Shown one piece after another: positions 28,682 to 37,363 of a DNA stretch of 64,000 nt (its first letter is position 1; each line of letters begins with the position of its first letter). The position numbers were made by a program, and so were the translations under genes. The notes beneath the pieces are model-generated. The model made no database searches, had not been told where the DNA came from, and worked only from the letters and a program-made list of their open reading frames with translations. The stretch is taken from positions 186,001-250,000 of the forward strand of contig NZ_QXFO01000018.1 of assembly GCF_003584105.1 (NCBI RefSeq), written 5' to 3'. The stretch is from Flagellimonas taeanensis (GTDB taxonomy: Bacteria > Bacteroidota > Bacteroidia > Flavobacteriales > Flavobacteriaceae).

Positions 28682-29707
28682 TCATACTAGGTAATGATCT
28701 TTGTACCACTGGGTGAATTTGGCCACTCCCACATCGATTGGGGTGTTTGGTCTGTACTCATAATCTTTTTCCAGACCTGAAACGTCTGCCCATGTACTTT
28801 TGACATCACCGGGCTGCATGGGTTTCATTTCTTTGATTGCTTTTTTTTCTAGATTGTTCTCCAATGCCTCGATGAAATCCAATAATCTTACAGGTTTACT
28901 GTTCCCGATATTATAGAGATGGTATGCTTCTTTTGAATTGTATGCCGCTGTATGATTGTCCTCGACTATGCGTACAATTCCTTGGATGATGTCGTCTATA
29001 TAGGTAAAATCCCTTTCCAGATCACCATTGTTGAATACATGGATGGGCCTATCTTCCAAAATGGCTTTTGTGAACAGGAACATGGCCATATCTGGACGTC
29101 CCCAAGGGCCATAGACCGTAAAGAACCTTAGGCCAGTAGTCCTGAGGCCAAAGAGGTGGCTATATGTATGGGCCATCAGTTCATTGCTTTTTTTGGATGC
29201 AGCATACAGACTGATGGGATTGTCCACATTCTGGGTAACCTTGAAGGGCATTTCCTTGTTCAGGCCATAGACACTGGAACTGCTGGCATATACCAAATGT
29301 TCTATGCCATGGTTCCTGCAGCATTCCAGTAGGTTCAAAAAACCTACAATGTTACTGTCCACATAGGCTTCGGGATTTTCCAGGCTATAGCGCACTCCGG
29401 CTTGGGCAGCAAGATTACAAACGACTTTTATGTTTTCTTGTTCAAAAAGTCGTGGTAATGCATCCCTGTCCCCAATGTCGAGTTTGATGAACTTAAAAGC
29501 TGGCTGCGTGCTGCTGGTGCTCATGGTGCCATAGTGCTGCGCCATTTTTTTTGCAATACCCAGTCTGTTCAATCGGGCAAATTTTAGGTCAACAGCATAG
29601 TAATCATTCAGATTGTCCAGGCCAATTACTTCATGACCATTTTCCAAAAGTTTTTTTGAGAGATGAAAACCAATGAACCCCGCGGCGCCTGTTACTAAAA
29701 TCTTCAT
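28682..29707 (-). CDS. NAD-dependent epimerase, UDP-glucuronate 4-epimerase-like
   Basis: A 341-residue SDR enzyme with ILVTGAAGFIGFHLSKKLL (3-21), LDNLNDYYAVDLKFARL, the YASSSSVYG strand and YAASKKSNE (Tyr-x3-Lys). The DNLNDYY...LK motif and RFFTVYGPWGRPDMA are typical of LspL/CapI-type UDP-glucuronate 4-epimerases, which make UDP-galacturonate. With ugd just downstream on the same strand, UDP-Glc to UDP-GlcA to UDP-GalA is a consistent path. The gene is preceded by the 388-bp divergent region 29708-30095. Confidence 0.88.
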   Translation of the reverse strand: MKILVTGAAGFIGFHLSKKLLENGHEVIGLDNLNDYYAVDLKFARLNRLGIAKKMAQHYGTMSTSSTQPAFKFIKLDIGDRDALPRLFEQENIKVVCNLAAQAGVRYSLENPEAYVDSNIVGFLNLLECCRNHGIEHLVYASSSSVYGLNKEMPFKVTQNVDNPISLYAASKKSNELMAHTYSHLFGLRTTGLRFFTVYGPWGRPDMAMFLFTKAILEDRPIHVFNNGDLERDFTYIDDIIQGIVRIVEDNHTAAYNSKEAYHLYNIGNSKPVRLLDFIEALENNLEKKAIKEMKPMQPGDVKSTWADVSGLEKDYEYRPNTPIDVGVAKFTQWYKDHYLV

Positions 29708-30019
29708 GTCCGATATCGATTTTTGTAAAGATCATAAATGTAAACCAATCCCCTAGATAATAATAGTTTGATTTTGAACAAAAAATAAAAGGGATGGGAA
29801 TGATCTTGATTCTCACAGATCGATTTTTTGAGTGTAATTCATTGAAAGCCATTCTTATAGGTAGACCCCTGCCCACCCAACATAATAAAAGACATAGGAA
29901 TGTCCGCGGATCCTTTGCAAAGCACCATGGGATGTGCGATTTGACGTTATGCATATTTCCCAATTCAACACTTAATCGATTTTTTTTTGTCTTGGGCGAA
30001 TAGTGGGGCAAAATAGCCT

Positions 30020-30052
30020 TTGAGGCCAATTTTACTGTTACTTTTACTTTTG
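30020..30052 (+). promoter_or_regulatory. Promoter of the degT-flaA1-wza-wzc operon
   Basis: TTG (30020-30022), 22-bp spacer, TACTTTTG (30045-30052): an exact match to the Bacteroidota TTG/TAnnTTTG pattern, 43 bp before the degT start. The rest of the 388-bp gap 29708-30095 holds no gene I can support; its minus-strand open frame is only an extension of the epimerase frame. Confidence 0.65.
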
Positions 30053-30095
30053 AGAATTAAAAAATCTCGCCTACTTATATCAACCCAAAACTAAA

Positions 30096-31229
30096 ATGGA
30101 AACCACTGTCTTGAAAAAAATTTGGTTATCTCCGCCTCACATGGGAAACAACGAGGAAGTCTATGTGAAGGAAGCCTTCGAAACCAATTGGATCGCTCCC
30201 TTGGGCCCCAATGTGCAGCGATTTGAACAATCCATAGAAGAATTTGTCGGAAATGATGTCCATGCAGCCTGCTTGAGCTCCGGTACAGCCGCCATACATT
30301 TGGGCTTGCAATTGTTAGGAGTAGTTGCCGGCGATGAGGTGCTTTGCCAAAGCTTCACCTTTGCAGCCTCTGCAAATCCCATTACATACCTTGGTGCATC
30401 TCCAATATTCATCGATAGCGAGGAAGAGACTTGGAACATTTCGCCCACATTATTGGAACAGGCCATCAAGGATCGATTGGCAATAGGAAAAAAACCAAAG
30501 GCCATAGTGGCGGTCCATTTGTATGGAATGCCCTATAAGGTCGATGAGGTGCATGCCATTGCCCAGCAATATGATATTCCTGTCATTGAAGATAGCGCGG
30601 AAGCCTTGGGAAGTTCATACAAGGGTTTCAATTGCGGAAGTTTGGGCCAGATAGGCATTCTATCGTTCAACGGTAACAAGATCATTACCACTTCAGGGGG
30701 GGGGGCAATGTTGTGCAAGGATAAGGCGCTGAAAGAAAAAGCGGTTTTTTTAGCTACTCAGGCCAGGGATAATGCACCACATTATCAGCATTCGCACATA
30801 GGGCATAACTATAGGATGAGCAATGTCCTGGCTGGGATCGGCAGGGGGCAAATGGAAGTGCTCCAAGACCGAGTGGATGCAAGGAGAAGCAATTTTGAAT
30901 ATTATAAAGAACACTTGTCGGGCATTCCGGGCATTACTTTTGCCATGGAACCCAAAGGTAGCTATTCCAATAGATGGCTCACCTGTATCTTGACCCCCTC
31001 CTTTGAGGATAGGGAAAGAATCCGAAAGGCTTTGGAGAACGAGAACATAGAGTCAAGGCCTCTGTGGAAACCCATGCATGCACAGCCTGTTTTTGAGAAG
31101 GCCATATCTTACGTGAACGGCGTAAGTGAAGACCTTTTTGAAAGAGGACTGTGCCTGCCTAGCGGTTCCAGTTTGATGGAAGAAGATTTGGAAAGGGTTT
31201 GCAACATCATAAAAAAAGAGCTTAGATGA
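30096..31229 (+). CDS. DegT/DnrJ/EryC1-family sugar aminotransferase
   Basis: A 377-residue PLP enzyme that aminates a nucleotide-linked keto-sugar. The PLP lysine is Lys195 in LSFNGNKIITTSGGGAM, with EDSAEALGS upstream for the cofactor ring and GHNYRMSNVLAGIGRGQME downstream. Co-transcription with a FlaA1/PglF-like dehydratase (4-bp overlap) suggests the pair makes UDP-4-amino-4,6-dideoxy-GlcNAc, the bacillosamine precursor, as PglF-PglE do, for the PglC-like transferase at 5928. Codons 201-204 lie in a run of ten G residues (30696-30705), a possible slippage site right next to the active-site loop. The start ATG follows a well-formed promoter. Confidence 0.88.
   Translation: METTVLKKIWLSPPHMGNNEEVYVKEAFETNWIAPLGPNVQRFEQSIEEFVGNDVHAACLSSGTAAIHLGLQLLGVVAGDEVLCQSFTFAASANPITYLGASPIFIDSEEETWNISPTLLEQAIKDRLAIGKKPKAIVAVHLYGMPYKVDEVHAIAQQYDIPVIEDSAEALGSSYKGFNCGSLGQIGILSFNGNKIITTSGGGAMLCKDKALKEKAVFLATQARDNAPHYQHSHIGHNYRMSNVLAGIGRGQMEVLQDRVDARRSNFEYYKEHLSGIPGITFAMEPKGSYSNRWLTCILTPSFEDRERIRKALENENIESRPLWKPMHAQPVFEKAISYVNGVSEDLFERGLCLPSGSSLMEEDLERVCNIIKKELR
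30696..30705 (+). repeat. Ten-base G homopolymer inside the aminotransferase gene
   Basis: Ten consecutive G bases encode Gly201-Gly203 and the first base of Ala204. The next longest G-runs I noticed in the window are seven. As given, the frame is intact. Confidence 0.95.
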
Positions 31230-33166
31230 TCAAAGAATACTTTTTTAGAAGGGGCAGGCGCTATGCATCCAAGTGGACGGTACTATTTATAGACCTGTGC
31301 ATCGTTTCGCTATCCTTTATTTTGGCCTACTTTATAAGGTTCAACCTCAGTTTTGACTTTGATGTTCAAAGCTTATGGACACAACTTCCGGTGGTCGTGT
31401 TGTTATTTTTGCTGGCTTTTCTTATTTCCGGAAGTTACAAAGGGGTAGTACGGCATACAGGCATTAAAGATGTCTATGCGATATTCAACGCTGTTTGTTT
31501 GGCAAGTATCGGGGCCATTGGGGCCGTTTTGGCCAATAGATATATGGAGATTATGGAAGGGTTCACTATTCCGTTGTCCATTATCATTATCAATAGCTTG
31601 TTGACCTTTATCACCTTGGCAACATCCCGATATGTCTTTAAGATCTGTTATGAAAGCCTAATGAACAATAACTCAGGGCCCACCAAGAATTTGATTATCT
31701 ATGGTGCAGGTGAGTCAGGTATCATTACCTATAATACCTTGACGAACCATTCCCAAATGGGAGTAAAGGTTATTGGGTTTGTCGATAATAATCTTCAAAA
31801 AGTTGGGAAGCAGATCAATGGGGTAAAAGTGTATGACAAAGCCATACTTACCAAAGAATTTGTAAAGTTCCATAAGATATCCGAAGTTATATTTTCTATC
31901 CAGACCATTAGTCCAAAACAGTTGAGGACTTTGGTGAATGAGATTGTGGACCTTCCTGTGAAAGTAAAGATAGTGCCACCTGTGGAGGACTGGATCAACG
32001 GCGAACTGAAGGTTTCACAGATCAAACGGGTACAAATAGAGGATCTTTTGGATAGGCCTCCGATTGAGATCAAGAACAGTAAGGTCATGAAAGACTTTGA
32101 TGATAAGGTCATCATGGTGACAGGCGGTGCCGGTTCCATTGGGAGCGAACTGGTAAGGCAGATTTGCAAGTACAATTACCGATCGCTTATTGTGATCGAT
32201 CAGGCCGAGTCTGCACTTTATGACCTTCAGCAGGAATTGAAACAAGCTGGTTTCTTCAATTTTTTACCCATTGTTGGCGACATACGCGACAAGAACAAGA
32301 TGCGCGTACTGTTTGAGGAACATAGACCCGATAGGATTTTTCATGCCGCAGCCTACAAGCATGTACCGCTGATGGAACAAAATCCGTACGAGGCGGTCAA
32401 GATCAATGTGGCAGGTACAAAGACCATTGTTGACCTTTCCGTGGAATACAATGTGGAAAAATTCGTCTTTGTCTCAACGGACAAAGCGGTAAACCCGACC
32501 AATATCATGGGGGCCACCAAGCGGATAGCCGAAATGTATATCAGCTGCAGGCAGCAAGAAGGAAAAACCAAATTCATCACTACCCGTTTTGGAAACGTAT
32601 TGGGATCCAATGGATCAGTGATACCACTGTTCAGAAAACAAATTGAGAAGGGAGGACCTTTGACGGTCACCCATAAGGATATTACCCGATACTTTATGAC
32701 CATTCCCGAGGCCTCCCAGTTGGTGTTGGAAGCCGGCGCCATGGGCAAGGGTGGGGAAATCTTCATCTTTGATATGGGGGAATCCGTGAAAATCATGGAT
32801 TTGGCCAAGAACATGATCCGATTGTCGGGACTCCATTACCCAGATGACATAGACATCAAGGTAACTGGCCTCAGACCAGGAGAAAAGTTGTATGAGGAAC
32901 TGTTGGCCAATGGAGAGAACACTTTGCCAACGTACCATGATAAGATCATGATCAGCAAGGTCAGGGAAATAGACTATACCAAGACCAGGACCATGATCGA
33001 TGAGCTTTGCATATCAAATCTGTTCTTTAAGGACAATGTGGTGCAATTGATGAAAAGTATTGTACCTGAATACATATCCAACAATTCCGATTTTTGTAAA
33101 TTGGACAATAAAAAAAGCCCTGACTTGGGCAAAAAAGAGCCATCTAAGGCCGAATACCTCAACTAA
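31226..33166 (+). CDS. Membrane nucleotide-sugar 4,6-dehydratase (FlaA1/PglF/CapD-like)
   Basis: A 646-residue protein. Four hydrophobic segments at the N-terminus (about 18-135) are followed by a CoA-binding-like Rossmann domain (IIYGAGESGIITY, about 152) and a catalytic SDR domain (VMVTGGAGSIGSELV, about 293). The active site reads VSTDKAVNPTNIMGATKRIAEMY, with Met in place of Tyr as in PglF and WbpM. It should form UDP-4-keto-6-deoxy-GlcNAc for the DegT aminotransferase, with which it overlaps by 4 bp. The last 30 residues are polar and lysine-rich. wza follows after 9 bp. Confidence 0.9.
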   Translation: MIKEYFFRRGRRYASKWTVLFIDLCIVSLSFILAYFIRFNLSFDFDVQSLWTQLPVVVLLFLLAFLISGSYKGVVRHTGIKDVYAIFNAVCLASIGAIGAVLANRYMEIMEGFTIPLSIIIINSLLTFITLATSRYVFKICYESLMNNNSGPTKNLIIYGAGESGIITYNTLTNHSQMGVKVIGFVDNNLQKVGKQINGVKVYDKAILTKEFVKFHKISEVIFSIQTISPKQLRTLVNEIVDLPVKVKIVPPVEDWINGELKVSQIKRVQIEDLLDRPPIEIKNSKVMKDFDDKVIMVTGGAGSIGSELVRQICKYNYRSLIVIDQAESALYDLQQELKQAGFFNFLPIVGDIRDKNKMRVLFEEHRPDRIFHAAAYKHVPLMEQNPYEAVKINVAGTKTIVDLSVEYNVEKFVFVSTDKAVNPTNIMGATKRIAEMYISCRQQEGKTKFITTRFGNVLGSNGSVIPLFRKQIEKGGPLTVTHKDITRYFMTIPEASQLVLEAGAMGKGGEIFIFDMGESVKIMDLAKNMIRLSGLHYPDDIDIKVTGLRPGEKLYEELLANGENTLPTYHDKIMISKVREIDYTKTRTMIDELCISNLFFKDNVVQLMKSIVPEYISNNSDFCKLDNKKSPDLGKKEPSKAEYLN

Positions 33167-33175
33167 ACACTAAAA

Positions 33176-33952
33176 ATGTATACATCAATGTTCCAAAAAA
33201 TAAAAGTAGCATGTTTTATAGCCATGGCATGCTTGGCTGCTTCGTGCTCACCATCCAAAGACGTAGTTTATTTTCAGGATGCTGGTCAGTTTGAGACTTT
33301 AGTGGATGATAACACTTTTACTACCAAGTTCAAGGTAGACGATTTGGTAAGTATCCATATTTCCACCTTGGACCCAGAGGCGAGTGCACCGTTCAATTTG
33401 TACAAGGTGTCAGAAGAAGATGGGATTCGGCCAGAACAGGTCAGCTATTTGGTGGACAAAAATGGGGAAATCGATTTTCCTGTGATTGGGAAAATAAAGA
33501 TTGAGGGGCTCTCGCCTAGCGAGACCAGGGAATTGCTCAGGGAAAAACTGACAGATTATCTCAAAGACCCTATCATAAACATTAGGATAAGGAACTTTAC
33601 CGTAACGGTTTTGGGCGCGGTAAACAGACCAGGAACATATCCCATAAATGGTGAGCAGATCACCATTATGGAAGCACTTGGATATGCCGGGGATATAAAC
33701 ATCAAAGGACGTCGTGACAATATTATGGTCATCAGGGATTTTGATGGGACAAAGGTGTACAACCGAATCAATTTGAACCAAAAGGAATCATTGAAGTCAC
33801 CGGTCTATTATTTGACCCAGAACGATGTGGTCTATGTAGAACCCAACAAGTCGGGCAAAACTGCCTCCAATTTGGACCAGAGATCATCCATTGCGGTATC
33901 TATCATTTCGGTTTTGGTGACATCCACCGTGGTTTTATTGACAAGGAATTAA
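33176..33952 (+). CDS. wza: Polysaccharide export lipoprotein Wza
   Basis: A 258-residue outer-membrane export protein. The signal ends in a lipobox (CLAASC, Cys24), and FQDAGQFE soon after is typical of Bacteroidota Wza proteins. A poly-export domain (about 48-130, FKVDDLVSIHIS and IDFPVIGKIKIEGLS) and one SLBB domain (about 140-220, VTVLGAVNRPGTYPI) follow, then a C-terminal hydrophobic helix (about 237-255). Wza forms the channel through which the polymer leaves. An ATG four codons downstream (MFQKIK) is an alternative start. It is followed by wzc after 33 bp. Confidence 0.9.
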   Translation: MYTSMFQKIKVACFIAMACLAASCSPSKDVVYFQDAGQFETLVDDNTFTTKFKVDDLVSIHISTLDPEASAPFNLYKVSEEDGIRPEQVSYLVDKNGEIDFPVIGKIKIEGLSPSETRELLREKLTDYLKDPIINIRIRNFTVTVLGAVNRPGTYPINGEQITIMEALGYAGDINIKGRRDNIMVIRDFDGTKVYNRINLNQKESLKSPVYYLTQNDVVYVEPNKSGKTASNLDQRSSIAVSIISVLVTSTVVLLTRN

Positions 33953-33985
33953 TCTGAAGTACCCCTTTCCCCAAAAATCGTTGAA

Positions 33986-36358
33986 ATGTCTAGTACACCT
34001 GAGCTAAACTTAAAATCCTTATTGAACATTTGCCTGAAAAACTGGAAATGGTTTATAGTTTCAACCATTCTATGTGTATCCTTGGCCATATTGTACCTTA
34101 GATATGCAGTTCCTGAATACAGTGCAACGGCAAAGATCCAGATATTGGAAGAGTCCAATCAGGCCTCGGAATTAAGTGTGTTGGACGATTTGGACATTTT
34201 TTCCTCAGGGAAGGCAAAAATTGAGGACGAGACCGAGCTGTTATCGGCACGGGATAATTTTATACATATTGTCGAAGAATTGGATTTGAACATCCAATTT
34301 TTTATAATGGGCAATATAAAAAGCACCGAAATCTATCAAAAAGAGGAAATCCCTTTCTCCTTGAACTTCTTGTCCAACGATTCGATCATCAACAATGCCA
34401 AGTTTGATTTTTATATCAGAATCCATTCAGGCACTACTTTCGGGTATAAAGAAAAAGAGGACGGTGCAGAGAAGAAATATGATTTTGGGGATAAGATAAA
34501 GAGCAGGATAGGGGATATCATCCTTACTCCTAAGAAAGAATTGCCCAAATACAAAAACAGGGAGTTGCATGTGGTGATAAACCCTGTGGAAATGGTTGCG
34601 GACAGGTACAGGAAAAAAACACTCATCAACCCCAATGACAAAAAGCTTTCCAATATCATAAACATTACGTTGACGGACCCCATTGAACGTAGGGCGATTG
34701 ATGTGATCAATAAATTGATCGGGGTCAACAACGAAAATGCGGTCAGTGATAAAAAGGCCATTGCGGACCGTACCACAAAGTTCATCAACGACCGTATTAC
34801 CGAAATTTATACCAGTTTGTCCTCTGTTGACGAGACTGCTGAAAATTTCAAGGAAAGCAGGGGTATAGCAGATTTGGGCTCACAATCCAATGTCAATTTC
34901 TCTATGAGTGCATCCAGTGAGCAGGAATTGCAAAATGCCAACATACAATTGAGCATAGCCAGTTCAATGAAAGAACTTATCGATGGCCAGGACAGCTACG
35001 ACATAATTCCAGAAGTAGGACTGTCCGATCAGAGTATATCATCTACGGCACAGCGCTATAATGAGTTAGTGGCACAGAGGAACAGGCTTTTGGAAAGTTC
35101 CAATGAAAAAAACCCCGTGATAGTAAAATTGGACCAACAGCTCGAAGATTTGAGAAGAGGGATGAAATCCAGTTTGAACAATGTCACTAACAACCTGAAC
35201 CTTCAAGTGAACAGTTTGAGCAAGCAATTGTCCCAGATCAATTCCAGAATTTATGCGACTCCAAGCAACGAGAGGGCTTTGAGGGATATTTCGAGAAGGC
35301 AGCAAACCACAGAATCCCTATATCTTTATCTTTTGCAAAAAAGGGAGGAATCGCAGATTACATTTGCCTCTGCTTCCCCCAAATCAAAAGTGATAGATTC
35401 TGCATATGGGTCTAATTTTCCAGTTTCCCCAAAGAAGCAGGCTATTCTTTTGGCTTCGATGATACTGGGTCTTTTGATTCCCTTTTCCATCATATATGTG
35501 AACGATATGTTGGATGACAAGATACACAACAAGATAGACCTGGAATCCATAGCCGGTGATGTCACTGTATTGGCAGAGCTTCCCAGACTTGGGAAAAAGG
35601 AGAGCAAGGTCATACTCAAGGAAGATCGTTCGGTATTGGCGGAATCCATGAGAATTCTGAGAACCAATTTGGACTATATTTTGAAATCCAAGTCCAAGTC
35701 CATGGAGAGGGCACAAGTTGTATTTGTGACCTCCAGTGTCCCAGGTGAAGGCAAAACCTTTGTCTCATCCAATTTGGCCACGATTTGCGCAAATACCGGC
35801 AAAAAAGTACTGTTGATTGGCGCGGACATCCGAAACCCAAAGCTTTACACGTTCTTTTCGGAAACCTTGAGCCCAGACGGCTCAGGGATCAAGCCAAAGC
35901 GAAACGTGGGCAAGGGATTGACGGAATACCTGTTTGACAATTCCCTTTCAGAAGAGGAAATCATCGTTGGGACCAAAACAAATACCAATGACATCGATGT
36001 TATCTATTCTGGGAAGATACCACCAAACCCCGCAGAATTGTTGATGAGCGATAGGATGAAGGAATTGTTCGAGAAAATGTCGGCCCTCTATGATTACATC
36101 ATTGTAGATACTGCTCCAGTAATGGTGGTTACCGACACCTTGCTCATTAGCCAATATGCCGATCAGGTACTCTATGTCACCAAGGCCAATGTGACCGAGA
36201 AAAAGGTCATGAAATACCCATTGAAACTTAAAAAAGAGGGCAAGCTCAAAAACCTTTCCTTCGTCGTCAATGGAGTGAAGCAATCCAATCTGGGCTATGG
36301 CGGCAAATATGGGTATGGCTACGGAAAGACCATCAAAAAGTGGTGGAGCTTTTCTTGA
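33986..36358 (+). CDS. wzc: Tyrosine autokinase / chain-length regulator Wzc
   Basis: A 790-residue inner-membrane co-polymerase. A Wzz-like N-terminal domain with the first transmembrane helix at about 19-37, a long periplasmic coiled-coil region (about 270-465, including VNSLSKQLSQINSRI), a second helix (about 490-510), and a cytoplasmic BY-kinase. Kinase motifs are Walker A SSVPGEGKT (about 582), Walker A' GADIRNPK (about 612) and Walker B YDYIIVDTAPV (about 700). The C-terminus GYGGKYGYGYGK holds a cluster of tyrosines, the autophosphorylation tail. Controls chain length together with the facing PHP phosphatase; the two stop codons abut with no spacer. Confidence 0.92.
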   Translation: MSSTPELNLKSLLNICLKNWKWFIVSTILCVSLAILYLRYAVPEYSATAKIQILEESNQASELSVLDDLDIFSSGKAKIEDETELLSARDNFIHIVEELDLNIQFFIMGNIKSTEIYQKEEIPFSLNFLSNDSIINNAKFDFYIRIHSGTTFGYKEKEDGAEKKYDFGDKIKSRIGDIILTPKKELPKYKNRELHVVINPVEMVADRYRKKTLINPNDKKLSNIINITLTDPIERRAIDVINKLIGVNNENAVSDKKAIADRTTKFINDRITEIYTSLSSVDETAENFKESRGIADLGSQSNVNFSMSASSEQELQNANIQLSIASSMKELIDGQDSYDIIPEVGLSDQSISSTAQRYNELVAQRNRLLESSNEKNPVIVKLDQQLEDLRRGMKSSLNNVTNNLNLQVNSLSKQLSQINSRIYATPSNERALRDISRRQQTTESLYLYLLQKREESQITFASASPKSKVIDSAYGSNFPVSPKKQAILLASMILGLLIPFSIIYVNDMLDDKIHNKIDLESIAGDVTVLAELPRLGKKESKVILKEDRSVLAESMRILRTNLDYILKSKSKSMERAQVVFVTSSVPGEGKTFVSSNLATICANTGKKVLLIGADIRNPKLYTFFSETLSPDGSGIKPKRNVGKGLTEYLFDNSLSEEEIIVGTKTNTNDIDVIYSGKIPPNPAELLMSDRMKELFEKMSALYDYIIVDTAPVMVVTDTLLISQYADQVLYVTKANVTEKKVMKYPLKLKKEGKLKNLSFVVNGVKQSNLGYGGKYGYGYGKTIKKWWSFS

Positions 36359-37102
36359 TCAATAAAAAGTCTCTATCGTATTCTCGATTACGGGAAGCAA
36401 AAGGTTCAATACCTTGTTTTGAATCGTGGTTTCCTTCAAAAGTTCCAGTTGTCGCAGGTTGTGGACATCGGAACCCACAAAATCCACCAAATGGTCCTGC
36501 AAAAGTTTCAGGGCCATTTTTTGTACACTGCTTCCGTAGGATTCGGGTGTCAGTGATAGCAGGTTCAATTGGAACTGTATGCCATTGACCTTCATTTTTT
36601 GATAGGTCCCATATTTTCGGTGAAAGTACATGTACCGTTCCGGATGGGCCAGAACAGGAAAATACTTCAGTTTGGCCATCTTCTCCACTGCAATTTCAAA
36701 ATTGAACGAAGGTTGTAGGTACGACATTTCTACCAGAAGAAAAGAGTCCTTCAAAGCTATGACCTGACCATTTTCGAGAATGGTCTCGAAATTATCATCG
36801 ATCATGTGCTCCGCCGCATATGCAATGGAGATATTGGAAAGATGGTTCTTTTCCAATTTGGAAATTAAGGTAGTGTGGGCTTCTTGGATGGTCTCAGGGG
36901 TGTTGTCGTAATGGTTGTGCATGATATGGGGCGTGCAGATAAAATGGGTGACGCCCATTTCACCGAACCCTTTGAGCAGCCCAATGGAGTCATCTACGGT
37001 TTTTGCCCCATCATCAATACCGGGAAGGATATGGTTGTGCATATCCACCAGACCATGTAGATAATCGACCAGATAGGTTTTCTTCTGAAAAAAACTGAAC
37101 AT
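36359..37102 (-). CDS. PHP-type protein tyrosine phosphatase (CpsB/YwqE-like)
   Basis: A metal-dependent phosphatase of about 247 residues that would remove phosphate from the Wzc tyrosine tail. PHP motifs are VDMHNHILPGIDDGAKT (about 19-35), TPHIMH, HPERYMYF and GSDVHN, giving the usual His/Asp metal ligands. The start ATG at 37102 (MFSFFQKK) is chosen; the longer frame to 37171 adds a non-conserved leader. It lies tail-to-tail with wzc and is transcribed independently. A hairpin with a T-tail lies in its upstream leader (37174-37198). Confidence 0.88.
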   Translation of the reverse strand: MFSFFQKKTYLVDYLHGLVDMHNHILPGIDDGAKTVDDSIGLLKGFGEMGVTHFICTPHIMHNHYDNTPETIQEAHTTLISKLEKNHLSNISIAYAAEHMIDDNFETILENGQVIALKDSFLLVEMSYLQPSFNFEIAVEKMAKLKYFPVLAHPERYMYFHRKYGTYQKMKVNGIQFQLNLLSLTPESYGSSVQKMALKLLQDHLVDFVGSDVHNLRQLELLKETTIQNKVLNLLLPVIENTIETFY

Positions 37103-37173
37103 GCCTAAAATTTGGAGTGTAAAGATAAACGATAAGAACTTATGGGCGCACCTGTTGTAACCAAAGGACAATC

Positions 37174-37198
37174 AAAAAGCCGACCCTTTAGGGTCGGC
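37174..37198 (-). terminator. Terminator-like hairpin upstream of the phosphatase gene
   Basis: GCCGACCC/GGGTCGGC stem with a 4-nt loop; read on the minus strand it is followed by five T. It is 77 nt before the phosphatase start codon, with no minus-strand gene upstream, so it may be an attenuator or the end of a short transcript. Confidence 0.55.
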
Positions 37199-37363
37199 CT
37201 GATGGATTCGCTACTGTGAATGTATTGTATCTAACTAAACTCAAGACCAAGATAGGGTTCTGGGGAATAGGAATGGATTAAGGAAAAGACAAAAAGACTA
37301 ATGAAAGATTAATAGGCTTAACCAAGGCGTAAATAGCTGGTGTTTTTTTGTTTATTTAGCATC

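Noticed and set aside
29631-30029. A minus-strand 132-codon frame in the gap before degT
   Set aside because: It overlaps the start of the epimerase gene in another frame, has no family resemblance and covers the promoter region of degT.
37103-37171. Longer N-terminus for the PHP phosphatase
   Set aside because: The extra 23 residues have no PHP features and the conserved VDMHNHILPG motif is correctly placed from the ATG at 37102.
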